Shown: positions 44,186 through 51,640 of the stretch, in pieces
Position numbering within the stretch: position 1 is the stretch's first letter
Layout: each line of letters starts with the position of its first letter
Origin: an uncultured Prevotellaceae bacterium
GTDB taxonomy: Bacteria > Bacteroidota > Bacteroidia > Bacteroidales > Muribaculaceae
Length of the DNA stretch: 64,000 nucleotides
Assembly: GCA_900317325.1 (NCBI GenBank)
Contig: ONGE01000002.1
Location: 124,001 to 188,000, forward strand
Direction: 5' to 3'
Notes under the pieces: model-generated
The model's input: only the letters and a program-made list of their open reading frames with translations
Database searches by the model: none
What the model was told of the DNA's origin: nothing
Position numbers and translations under genes: made by a program

Positions 44186-44245
44186 AAAGGATGCGGTGTG
44201 TCGTATCCGCATCACAGCGGAGCAAGACATACCGCATCCTTTTTT
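44186..44245 (+). terminator. Large branched hairpin ending in a T-run, 11 bases before the next ATG
   Basis: 17-pair stem (AAAGGATGCGGTGTGTC with GACATACCGCATCCTTT, one G-U) capped by an inner TCCGC / GCGGA stem, then a T-run (to 44245). The M28 gene begins at 44257, leaving no room for a promoter; so it is either an attenuator or incomplete terminator. Confidence 0.7.
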
Positions 44246-44256
44246 AGTAGTCAATT

Positions 44257-45228
44257 ATGAAAATGACATTATTATATATGGTGCTGGCGGCCCTGATGAC
44301 CGCATGCGGCAGCACGGGCACCTCAACCACGACCGAGGCGACAAGCGACACGACAGCAACGACCACGACGGCCGGCCGTGCCCAGTTCAATGGCGATGCA
44401 GCCTACGAGTTGACAAGGCAGCAATGTGATTTCGGTCCTCGCGTTCCCGCTACATCGGCCCACGCCAAGTGTGCCGATTGGCTCATCGCGACGCTCAAGA
44501 CCTCGTGCGACACCGTCATCTTGCAGACGGGCACCGTGCAGACCGCCACCCAGGGCGCGCTGGGCATCAAGAACATCATCGGCATCATCAATCCTGATGT
44601 CAGCCAGCGCTTGCTGCTGCTCGCCCATTGGGACACCCGCCCCTGGGCCGACAGCGACCCCGACCCCGCCAACCACAAGCGCCCCGTGCTGGGTGCCAAT
44701 GACGGCGCCAGCGGTGTGGGTGTGCTGCTGCAACTGGCTCAGCAACTCAAGGCCGAGGGCACCACGCTGGGCATCGACATCGTACTGGTGGATGCTGAGG
44801 ACATGGGCGAGAACGACAACGAGGACTCATGGGGTCTGGGCACACAATACTGGGCCGCACATCCCCACGTGCCGGGTTACAAGCCGCTGTTCGGCATCCT
44901 GCTCGACATGGTGGGCTCTGGCGACGCCACCTTCTCGCGCGAGTACTACTCGATGCAGTATGCCAGCGGTATCGTGGACCTCGTCTGGAGGCTGGCTGCA
45001 GGCAGCCACTTCAAGGACGTGCAGGGCGGTGCTGTGACCGATGACCACATCTTCATCAACCGAGCCGGCATCCCCTGTATTGACATCATCGACTTGCGCA
45101 GCGACAGCGACACCGGTTTCTGCCCCGAGTGGCACACCGTCGACGACACCATGCCCCACATCAGCGCCGCCACCCTCGGCGAAGTGGGCCAGACCCTGCT
45201 CAACGTCATTGCCGACCTAGAGCAGTAG
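44257..45228 (+). CDS. M28-family glutaminyl-peptide cyclotransferase-like lipoprotein
   Basis: 323 residues. Lipoprotein signal MKMTLLYMVLAALMTACGS, then a Thr-rich linker. Zinc/catalytic segments typical of the glutaminyl cyclase branch of M28: LLLAHWDTRPWADSDPDP, VLGANDGASGVGVLLQLA, IVLVDAEDMGE, GILLDMVGSGD, VTDDHIFINRAGIP and EWHTVDDTMPHIS. Makes N-terminal pyroglutamate on exported peptides or is a metallopeptidase; the QC assignment rests on the HWDTRPWAD box. Lies behind a large hairpin that follows secG. Confidence 0.87.
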   Translation: MKMTLLYMVLAALMTACGSTGTSTTTEATSDTTATTTTAGRAQFNGDAAYELTRQQCDFGPRVPATSAHAKCADWLIATLKTSCDTVILQTGTVQTATQGALGIKNIIGIINPDVSQRLLLLAHWDTRPWADSDPDPANHKRPVLGANDGASGVGVLLQLAQQLKAEGTTLGIDIVLVDAEDMGENDNEDSWGLGTQYWAAHPHVPGYKPLFGILLDMVGSGDATFSREYYSMQYASGIVDLVWRLAAGSHFKDVQGGAVTDDHIFINRAGIPCIDIIDLRSDSDTGFCPEWHTVDDTMPHISAATLGEVGQTLLNVIADLEQ

Positions 45229-45303
45229 TCCTTAATCGTGGACCGAGAGAATCAATCATGCGATATTTCCTGTTCATGTTTTTTATAACTCATATCAACT
45301 GAT

Positions 45304-46608
45304 TTGGATATAACAAGAGATACTGACAGACTATGGGCAGGGTTTGCACTAATGCCCTACTGCGTGTTTGGAACCGGTATTAGCCTTTTCATTGTGCCCC
45401 TCGGGTGGAATAATCTAGATATGGCGTGGCGGGTCTTGTTCGTTGTCATCGCGCTGCTGTCGTTTTACGGGCTCTACAAAGCCGTCAGATTCTTGTTCGG
45501 GGAGACCGCCGATGAGGTCGAATTTGACAAAAAAAAGGCGAGTCACCACATTGATTTGCACATCAGAAAAATCAAAAAACTGATAGCCGCGAAAGTGCTG
45601 ATTTCCTGCATGTTTGTCGGCAATTTTGTCCTCTTGTATTTCTGGTATCAGCAAGGCGACCCGGACGCGCCGATGGTGGAAGCGCCGTTGACGATATGGA
45701 TAGAGTTCATAGCAATACTTGTCTTGTTCTTCGTGCTGGCTTACGCAATGGACAAAATCGACAAGGAATTCGAGAAACTCGTGCCCTTGCCCAAGGATAC
45801 CGACGATGACGACGATGAGTTCAGATTAGACAAAAAAAAGGTGCGTCACTACATGGAGTTGCTCAAGTCCTTCAGCCGCAATGCCATTCAGATCTCATTG
45901 GTGGGAAACGGTAACGTCCCATTGACTGCCGGTTGCTCCAAATTAGGCGGACGCCCTGATGTTGCCGATGATTTTCAGTGGCCACATGACAAAAGCGGCT
46001 ACCCCCTGTCGTTGCTGCTGCAAATAGATTGTGCTGAACTCGCGTCCCTCGACCGCGAGGGTTTATTGCCCACGAGCGGACACCTGTATTTCTTCTACGA
46101 ACTCAGCGAGATGAGACGGGACGGCAAGAAAAACAGTGTCCGAGTCATTTATAACGACAAGCCTTCATCACAACTGCATCCACTCGATTATCCTGAGAAT
46201 CTCGGCAAACATTACCAGTTACAGGAATGCCGCTTGCAATTTTCCCAAAGAACGAGTTTCCCGTGTCTTAAAGAAGTTGGCCACTTGACACATAAGCGAG
46301 TCAAAACCAAAGATAATATTGAATTAGAAGTGGCATCTGACCGATTGGAGGAGAAATACTGTCCTGAGAGTGAAGGCATCGGCAATATGCTCGGTTATGC
46401 CTTCCTCATTGAGAAGCCCATTGTCAAAGACCTGTCTGATCATGTGCTCCTGTTGCAACTCGATTCCAGCGAGTATTGGCAAGAGGATGACGAGATGACG
46501 CACGACCTGCAGTTCGGCAACGGCGGCTGCATTTACTTCTACATCAAGCGTGAAGACCTGCTGGCACGACGCTTTGACAGCATAACATTTGCCCTGCAAT
46601 GCTTTTAA
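45304..46608 (+). CDS. DUF1963 (YwqG-like) protein with N-terminal membrane helices
   Basis: 434 residues from a TTG start; the next in-frame ATG is at 45352 and would cut into the first membrane helix (LWAGFALMPYCVFGTGISLF), so the start is uncertain. About four membrane helices in the first 150 residues, an acidic linker, then the DUF1963 beta domain: LGGRPDVADDFQWPHDKSGY, LLLQIDCAELASLDREGLLP, HLYFFYEL and the end HVLLLQLDSSEYWQED. YwqG-type proteins are of unknown function. No promoter box was found upstream. Confidence 0.78.
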   Translation: MDITRDTDRLWAGFALMPYCVFGTGISLFIVPLGWNNLDMAWRVLFVVIALLSFYGLYKAVRFLFGETADEVEFDKKKASHHIDLHIRKIKKLIAAKVLISCMFVGNFVLLYFWYQQGDPDAPMVEAPLTIWIEFIAILVLFFVLAYAMDKIDKEFEKLVPLPKDTDDDDDEFRLDKKKVRHYMELLKSFSRNAIQISLVGNGNVPLTAGCSKLGGRPDVADDFQWPHDKSGYPLSLLLQIDCAELASLDREGLLPTSGHLYFFYELSEMRRDGKKNSVRVIYNDKPSSQLHPLDYPENLGKHYQLQECRLQFSQRTSFPCLKEVGHLTHKRVKTKDNIELEVASDRLEEKYCPESEGIGNMLGYAFLIEKPIVKDLSDHVLLLQLDSSEYWQEDDEMTHDLQFGNGGCIYFYIKREDLLARRFDSITFALQCF

Positions 46609-46676
46609 CTCATTATCGCACCGATATGACAATCCAATCAACCAATAACCATAAACAGTAAATTTAGAATCAAACA

Positions 46677-49634
46677 ATGAGAAAAGAAAGGATTTTACTC
46701 ATGAGCGCATTGATTGCAGCGTCGGCCATGTCGGCGCAGGCTCGCATCAACTACCCTGACACGCGTCGCGTGGACACGGTTGACACTTACTTCGGCACCC
46801 AGGTCGCTGACCCCTACCGCTGGCTCGAGGACGACCGCAGCGCCGAGACCGAGGCCTGGGTGGCCGCCCAGAACAAGGTCACCCAGAACTACCTGGCCAA
46901 AATCCCCTTCCGCAAGGACGTGAAGAAGCGCATCACCGAACTCGCCAACTACGAGAAGATGGGTGCGCCCTTCAAGATCAAGGACAAATTCTACTTCTTC
47001 AAGAACAACGGTCTGCAGAACCAGAGCGTGCTCTACGAGTATGACAAGAACGGCAACCACAAGATGGTGCTCGACCCCAACACGCTGAGCGAGGACGGCA
47101 CCGTGGCCCTGCAGCAGCTCAACTTCTCCAACGACGGCCGCTACCTGGCCTATGTCATCACCCGCAGCGGCAGTGACTGGAACGAGATTTTCGTGAAGGA
47201 CCTCAAGGAGGACCGCGTGCTCGACGACCACATCGTGTGGGCCAAGTTCACCGATGCCCAGTGGCTGGGAGACGGCTTCTTCTACAGCGGCTATGACGCC
47301 CCCGAGGATGCCAAGTCGTCCAAGAACGAGTTCCAGAAGGTGTTTTACCACAAGCTGGGCACTCCCCAGAGCGAGGACTACATCGAGTATCAGGACAAGA
47401 GCGAACCCTTGCATTTCCACCAGGTGAGCGTCAGTGACGACGAGCGTTACGTCATCCTGTGGAAGAGCGACGCCGAGGGCAACGACATCTACGTCAAGGA
47501 CCTCAAGGACCGCAACCCCCACTACGTGCAGCTCATCGGCGGCATGAAGTATGAGCGCGGCATCATCGGCATCGATAATGGCAAGATCTATGTCACGACC
47601 AACGAGAATGCCCCCAAGGGCAAGATTATCACCTATGACGCCGAGACCTTGTCTCCCGCCAGCTGCGCCGAGTTCATCCCCGAGCAGGAATCAGTGCTGA
47701 CGGGCGCCACGATGGCCGACCACAAGTTCATCCTCACCTATGACAAGGACGCTTCGAGCCACCCCTACCTGTATGACCAGCAGGGCCGTCTCATCCGCGA
47801 GATTCAGTTGCCCACCTACGGCTCGGTAGGCTTCAGCTGCAAGAAGAACGCCAAGGAGGTCTTCTACAGCTTTGCCAGCTACACCTTCCCCGGCGCCATC
47901 TACAAGTATGACCTCGAGACGGGCAAGAGCGAACTCTTCTTCCAGCCCAAGGTCAACCTCAAGAGCGAGGACTATGTGACCGAGCAGGTGTTCTTCAACA
48001 GCAAGGACGGTGCCCGCATCCCCATGTTCCTGGTTTACAAGAAGGGCCTCAAGCGTGACGGCCAACGCCCCACCTTCCTCTACGGTTACGGCGGTTTCAA
48101 CGTGAGCCTCAACCCCGCTTTCACCTACACCCGCACCCTGTTCGCCATGATGGACTGCGGTGGCATCTGCGCCTACGTCAACCTGCGCGGTGGTGGCGAG
48201 TATGGCGAGGAATGGCACCAGGCCGGCACCAAGATGAACAAGCAGAACGTGTTCGACGACTTCATCGCTGCCGCCGAGTGGCTCATCGACAACAACTACA
48301 CCAACCCCAAGAAGCTGGCTTGCAACGGTGCCAGCAACGGCGGTCTGCTCGTCGGCGCTGTGGTTAACCAGCGTCCCGACCTGTTTGCAGCAGCCGTCCC
48401 CCAGGTGGGTGTGATGGACATGCTGCGTTACCACGAGTTCACCATCGGCTGGAACTGGGCCCCCGACTACGGCCGCAGCGACGACAGCCCCGAGATGTTC
48501 CAGTACCTGCGCGGCTATTCGCCCCTGCACAACATCAAGAACGACGGCACCCGTTACCCCGCCATCATGGTGACCACCGGTGACCACGACGACCGCGTGG
48601 TGCCCGCCCACAGCTTCAAGTATGCCGCCGAGCTGCAGCACTGCAACACCGGCGACCAACCCAAGCTCATCCGCATCGACAGCAAGGCAGGTCACGGCCA
48701 CAGCAAGCCCATCAGCAAGATCATCGACGAGTACACCGACATCCAGGCCTTCATCATGTACAACCTGGGCGTCAAGTACAAACAACACGCGTTATTTACC
48801 AAGAGAAAACGGAGGCAGCGGTCAACCCGCAACCTCCGTTTTTCCGTTTTTTCTTTTTTTCCGTTATATCCGCTCTCTCCGTTTTTTCCGTCACTTGAAC
48901 AGCCGTCCCACGACGGGCAACTTGGCCAGCATGGGCTTCAGGTGCTCCTTGCGGTAGATGACTCCCACAAACAGCAACAGCAGCACGGTGCGGAAGGCCA
49001 ACCTGAGCCACGTGTTCTCCACGGGCAGCATCATACCGGCAAACAGGATGCCGGCCACGACGGTATACAGGGCGATGTCGCGCAGCGGATAGTTCACGGG
49101 GAAATACTTCTGCCCGATGAAATAAGACAAGAGCATCGACACGCTGTAGGCGATAAGTCCGGCCCAGGCACATGCCATGTAGCTGTAGTGCGGGATGAGC
49201 AGCAGGTTGATGATGAAGAGCACCACGGCCCCGATACCCGAGAAATAGGCGCCCCAAATGGTGCGGTCGGTCAACTTGTACCAGAACGAGAGGTTGAAGA
49301 ACACGCCGAACACAATCTCGGCAGCCATCACGATGGGCACCACGCGCAAGCCGCTCCAGTAGCTCTCGCCAATCAGATACTTGAGCAGGTCGAGATAGGC
49401 CATCACCACAAGGAAGGCCAGCAGCGTGAAGATGATGTAGTATTTCATCGTCTGGGCATAGACCTCCTTGCTGTCCTTGTCCTTCACCTTGCTGAAGACG
49501 AATGGCTCGTAGGCAAAACGGAATGCCTGGGTAATCATCATCATGATCATGGCAATCTTGATGCACGCGCCGTAGATGCCCAGCTCGCTCATCGCGTTGG
49601 TGCCGGGGTAAACCTTGGGGAACATGATCTGTGA
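46677..49634 (+). CDS. Prolyl oligopeptidase (S9A) whose frame runs past its natural end
   Basis: Residues 1-702 are a complete exported prolyl oligopeptidase: signal MRKERILLMSALIAASAMSA, beta-propeller (about 70-420) beginning near DPYRWLEDD, and the hydrolase domain with the nucleophile Ser in CNGASNGGLLVGAVVNQRPD, Asp in TTGDHDDRVVPAHSF and His in SKAGHGHSKPISK. The usual end is at VKYK (48782). Here CAA stands at 48783-48785 and the frame continues 283 codons to 49634, entirely antisense to the flippase gene. A terminator hairpin lies at 48806-48843. The extension is low-complexity His/Gln-rich shadow sequence. Confidence 0.85.
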   Translation: MRKERILLMSALIAASAMSAQARINYPDTRRVDTVDTYFGTQVADPYRWLEDDRSAETEAWVAAQNKVTQNYLAKIPFRKDVKKRITELANYEKMGAPFKIKDKFYFFKNNGLQNQSVLYEYDKNGNHKMVLDPNTLSEDGTVALQQLNFSNDGRYLAYVITRSGSDWNEIFVKDLKEDRVLDDHIVWAKFTDAQWLGDGFFYSGYDAPEDAKSSKNEFQKVFYHKLGTPQSEDYIEYQDKSEPLHFHQVSVSDDERYVILWKSDAEGNDIYVKDLKDRNPHYVQLIGGMKYERGIIGIDNGKIYVTTNENAPKGKIITYDAETLSPASCAEFIPEQESVLTGATMADHKFILTYDKDASSHPYLYDQQGRLIREIQLPTYGSVGFSCKKNAKEVFYSFASYTFPGAIYKYDLETGKSELFFQPKVNLKSEDYVTEQVFFNSKDGARIPMFLVYKKGLKRDGQRPTFLYGYGGFNVSLNPAFTYTRTLFAMMDCGGICAYVNLRGGGEYGEEWHQAGTKMNKQNVFDDFIAAAEWLIDNNYTNPKKLACNGASNGGLLVGAVVNQRPDLFAAAVPQVGVMDMLRYHEFTIGWNWAPDYGRSDDSPEMFQYLRGYSPLHNIKNDGTRYPAIMVTTGDHDDRVVPAHSFKYAAELQHCNTGDQPKLIRIDSKAGHGHSKPISKIIDEYTDIQAFIMYNLGVKYKQHALFTKRKRRQRSTRNLRFSVFSFFPLYPLSPFFPSLEQPSHDGQLGQHGLQVLLAVDDSHKQQQQHGAEGQPEPRVLHGQHHTGKQDAGHDGIQGDVAQRIVHGEILLPDEIRQEHRHAVGDKSGPGTCHVAVVRDEQQVDDEEHHGPDTREIGAPNGAVGQLVPEREVEEHAEHNLGSHHDGHHAQAAPVALANQILEQVEIGHHHKEGQQREDDVVFHRLGIDLLAVLVLHLAEDEWLVGKTECLGNHHHDHGNLDARAVDAQLAHRVGAGVNLGEHDL
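48806..48843. terminator. Bidirectional hairpin between prolyl oligopeptidase and the flippase gene
   Basis: AAAACGGAGG / CCTCCGTTTT, a perfect 10-bp stem with T-runs on both strands. It lies before any stop codon of the plus-strand gene. Confidence 0.8.
48836..48896. repeat. 9-mer array CCGTTTTTT at the flippase stop
   Basis: Seven units of eight or nine bases: CCGTTTTT, CCGTTTTTT, CTTTTTTT, CCGTTATAT, CCGCTCTCT, CCGTTTTTT, CCGTCACTT. It runs from the terminator stem to the flippase stop. Confidence 0.75.
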
Positions 49635-50378
49635 CAGGCTCTGGTTGAGCTGACCGGCAATTCCCATGACAAGGATGGGCCAAGCGTAGGACCACATCTG
49701 GCGGCACATCTTGGTGTCAAACCCGTGATTGATGCCCCTGAGCTCCTTGTTCAGGAACACCAGGTTGAACATCGAGCAGAACAGGTTGATGTAGAACACC
49801 CACACCACGTCGTAGTGGAAAGTCTCGCCGTAGATGCCGAACGGGTTGAGGTGAAGCATCGGCAACCCGAAGAAATAAATCAGGTTGAGCAAGATGTTCA
49901 GGCCGATGTTGGCAATCTTCAACGTGGCGAATTTGATGGGTTTGTGCTCGCAGCGCAAGTAGGCGAACGCAATGGCCGTGAAGGCATCCAGGGCCACTGT
50001 GATATACATCACCGCCACATATTCCGGATGGTCGCCATAGCCCAGCAAAGCGGCTATCTGCTTGCAGAAGAGCACCACAATCACCGATGTCACAAGGCCC
50101 ACCGTGCCCACCATCCTGAGCACCGTGGAATATACCTTCTCACGGTCCATGCCCTCCTTGTTCATGAACCTGAAGAACGTCGTCTCCATGCCGAAGGTCA
50201 GCACCATGATCAGAATCGCCACATAGGCATAAACGTTGGTGATGATGCCGTATTCGCCTCCTGTCGAGGCAAATTTCATGGTCTGTATCGGCACGAGCAG
50301 GTAGTTGACAAAACGGGCCACGATGCTGCTCAGGCCATAGATAGCGGTGTCTTTTGCCAGTGATTTAAGATTAGCCAT
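48891..50378 (-). CDS. Polysaccharide/lipid flippase (Wzx/MATE-like)
   Basis: 495 residues, about 14 membrane helices. N-terminus SLAKDTAIYGLSSIVARFVN and the early segment FASTGGEYGIITNVYAYVAI are typical of lipopolysaccharide-type flippases, with charged TM residues and the helix KYYIIFTLLAFLVVMAYLDL. Moves lipid-linked sugar precursors to the periplasmic face; substrate unknown. It follows ruvB on the same strand, separated by four AGTTAGG-type heptamers. Confidence 0.88.
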   Translation of the reverse strand: MANLKSLAKDTAIYGLSSIVARFVNYLLVPIQTMKFASTGGEYGIITNVYAYVAILIMVLTFGMETTFFRFMNKEGMDREKVYSTVLRMVGTVGLVTSVIVVLFCKQIAALLGYGDHPEYVAVMYITVALDAFTAIAFAYLRCEHKPIKFATLKIANIGLNILLNLIYFFGLPMLHLNPFGIYGETFHYDVVWVFYINLFCSMFNLVFLNKELRGINHGFDTKMCRQMWSYAWPILVMGIAGQLNQSLSQIMFPKVYPGTNAMSELGIYGACIKIAMIMMMITQAFRFAYEPFVFSKVKDKDSKEVYAQTMKYYIIFTLLAFLVVMAYLDLLKYLIGESYWSGLRVVPIVMAAEIVFGVFFNLSFWYKLTDRTIWGAYFSGIGAVVLFIINLLLIPHYSYMACAWAGLIAYSVSMLLSYFIGQKYFPVNYPLRDIALYTVVAGILFAGMMLPVENTWLRLAFRTVLLLLFVGVIYRKEHLKPMLAKLPVVGRLFK

Positions 50379-50380
50379 TT

Positions 50381-50408
50381 CTAACTCCTAACTTCTAACT
50401 CCTAACTA
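50381..50408 (-). repeat. Heptamer array AGTTAGG between ruvB and the flippase gene
   Basis: On the plus strand CTAACTC, CTAACTT, CTAACTC, CTAACTA; on the coding strand AGTTAGG-type units. The array overlaps the ruvB stop and ends two bases before the flippase ATG. Confidence 0.88.
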
Positions 50409-51425
50409 AAAAATGCTTCCCACATCACCGGGACGCTGGCGTTTCAAGTGATTGTAGGCCAGCATGGTAGCCTCGCGGCCTCGCGGTGTGCGGTTGATGA
50501 AACCTTCCTTGATGAGGTAGGGCTCATAGACCTCCTCGATGGTGCCGGCGTCCTCGTTCATCGCCGTGGCGATGGTGTTCAGGCCCACCGGGCCGCCGTT
50601 GAACTTGTCGATGATGGTCAGCAATATCTTGTTGTCGATTTCGTCCAGGCCATATTTATCGATGTTCAGCGCTTCCAGGGCATAGCGGGCAATCTCCAGG
50701 TCGATGCGACCGCTGCCCTTCACCTGGGCAAAGTCGCGCACGCGGCGCAGCAGCGAGTTGGCGATACGGGGCGTGCCGCGGCTGCGCAGGGCAATCTCGA
50801 TGGCCGCCTTGTCGTCGATGGGGACGTTCAGCAGGCGAGCCGAGCGGCGGATGATGCCCTCCAGCACCTTGTGGTCGTAGTACTCCAGGTGGCAGTTGAT
50901 GCCGAAGCGAGCCCGCAGCGGCGACGTCAACAGGCCGCTGCGCGTGGTCGCACCGATGAGGGTGAACGGGGCGAGCGTCAGCTGCACCGACCGCGCACCG
51001 GGCCCCTTGTCAATCATGATGTCGATGCGGTAGTCCTCCATCGCGCTGTAGAGGTACTCCTCCACGATGGGACTCAGTCGGTGAATCTCGTCGATGAACA
51101 GCACATCGTTCTCGTCGAGCGACGTCAGCAGGCCAGCCAGGTCACCCGGCTTGTCGAGCACAGGACCCGACGTCACCTTGAAGCCCACGCCCAACTCATT
51201 GGCGATGATGTTGCTCAACGTCGTCTTGCCCAAGCCCGGAGGGCCATGGAACAGCACATGATCCAGCGACTCACCGCGCAGCTTGGCCGCAGCCACAAAC
51301 ACGCGCAGGTTCTCGATGATCTTGTCCTGCCCGGCAAAGTCCTCAAACCTCACCGGACGCAATGCCCGCTCAAAATCCTGGTCGGTTTTCAACGACTCCC
51401 GTCTGATGTCAAATTCCTCTTCCAT
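50406..51425 (-). CDS. ruvB: Holliday junction branch migration helicase RuvB
   Basis: 339 residues. AAA+ motor: Walker [21 protein letters not shown] (near residue 60), Walker [20 protein letters not shown], the arginine-finger segment [20 protein letters not shown], and a C-terminal winged helix ([20 protein letters not shown]). Drives branch migration with RuvA. The start is [11 protein letters not shown] at 51425; an upstream ATG at 51437 lies in the promoter box. Only nine bases separate the -7 box from the ATG, so the mRNA may be nearly leaderless. Confidence 0.97.
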   Translation of the reverse strand: MEEEFDIRRESLKTDQDFERALRPVRFEDFAGQDKIIENLRVFVAAAKLRGESLDHVLFHGPPGLGKTTLSNIIANELGVGFKVTSGPVLDKPGDLAGLLTSLDENDVLFIDEIHRLSPIVEEYLYSAMEDYRIDIMIDKGPGARSVQLTLAPFTLIGATTRSGLLTSPLRARFGINCHLEYYDHKVLEGIIRRSARLLNVPIDDKAAIEIALRSRGTPRIANSLLRRVRDFAQVKGSGRIDLEIARYALEALNIDKYGLDEIDNKILLTIIDKFNGGPVGLNTIATAMNEDAGTIEEVYEPYLIKEGFINRTPRGREATMLAYNHLKRQRPGDVGSIF

Positions 51426-51434
51426 ACCAAACGG

Positions 51435-51442
51435 CAAAGATA
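51435..51442 (-). promoter_or_regulatory. ruvB promoter -7 box
   Basis: TATCTTTG on the minus strand, nine bases before the ruvB ATG. Confidence 0.65.
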
Positions 51443-51452
51443 CAATAAACTT

Positions 51453-51483
51453 TTTGTAGAAAAGAAAAATAATCCTACATTTG
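51453..51483 (+). promoter_or_regulatory. Well-spaced promoter facing a 25-bp hairpin
   Basis: TTTG (51453-51456) and TACATTTG (51476-51483) with exactly 19 bases between. It points away from ruvB into a region without an ORF. Confidence 0.65.
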
Positions 51484-51489
51484 CAGTCC

Positions 51490-51516
51490 CTAAAGACCTT
51501 AAAGTCCTTAAAGTGT
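51490..51516 (+). repeat. 9-mer array CTAAAGACC
   Basis: CTAAAGACC, TTAAAGTCC, TTAAAGTGT in register, directly before the 25-bp hairpin. Confidence 0.65.
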
Positions 51517-51571
51517 CTTTGCCTGGAAAAAGTTGACTCTTTTTATGAGTCAACTTTTTCCAGGCAAAGAC
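51515..51571 (+). ncRNA. 25-bp perfect hairpin, candidate structured RNA
   Basis: Left arm 51515-51539 begins GTCTTTGCCTGG; right arm 51547-51571 is its exact reverse complement; loop TTTTTAT. A promoter on the plus strand (51453-51483) would place the transcript start near 51490. No ORF and no T-run follows directly. It could also be the 3' stem of the uvrA-like minus-strand transcript, which ends at 51641, or a small palindromic element. All three readings are open. Confidence 0.45.
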
Positions 51572-51640
51572 AGATTTCCAAGAGAGTAATGCTTTCAGCC
51601 GTTGTGGCGGTTGCTGTTGTGTCTGTCGCTTCCCTGAGGG

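Noticed and set aside
48783-49634. Real C-terminal extension of prolyl oligopeptidase
   Set aside because: Composition is that of the antisense of the flippase gene and the terminator lies before it; treated as loss of the stop codon, not as a domain.
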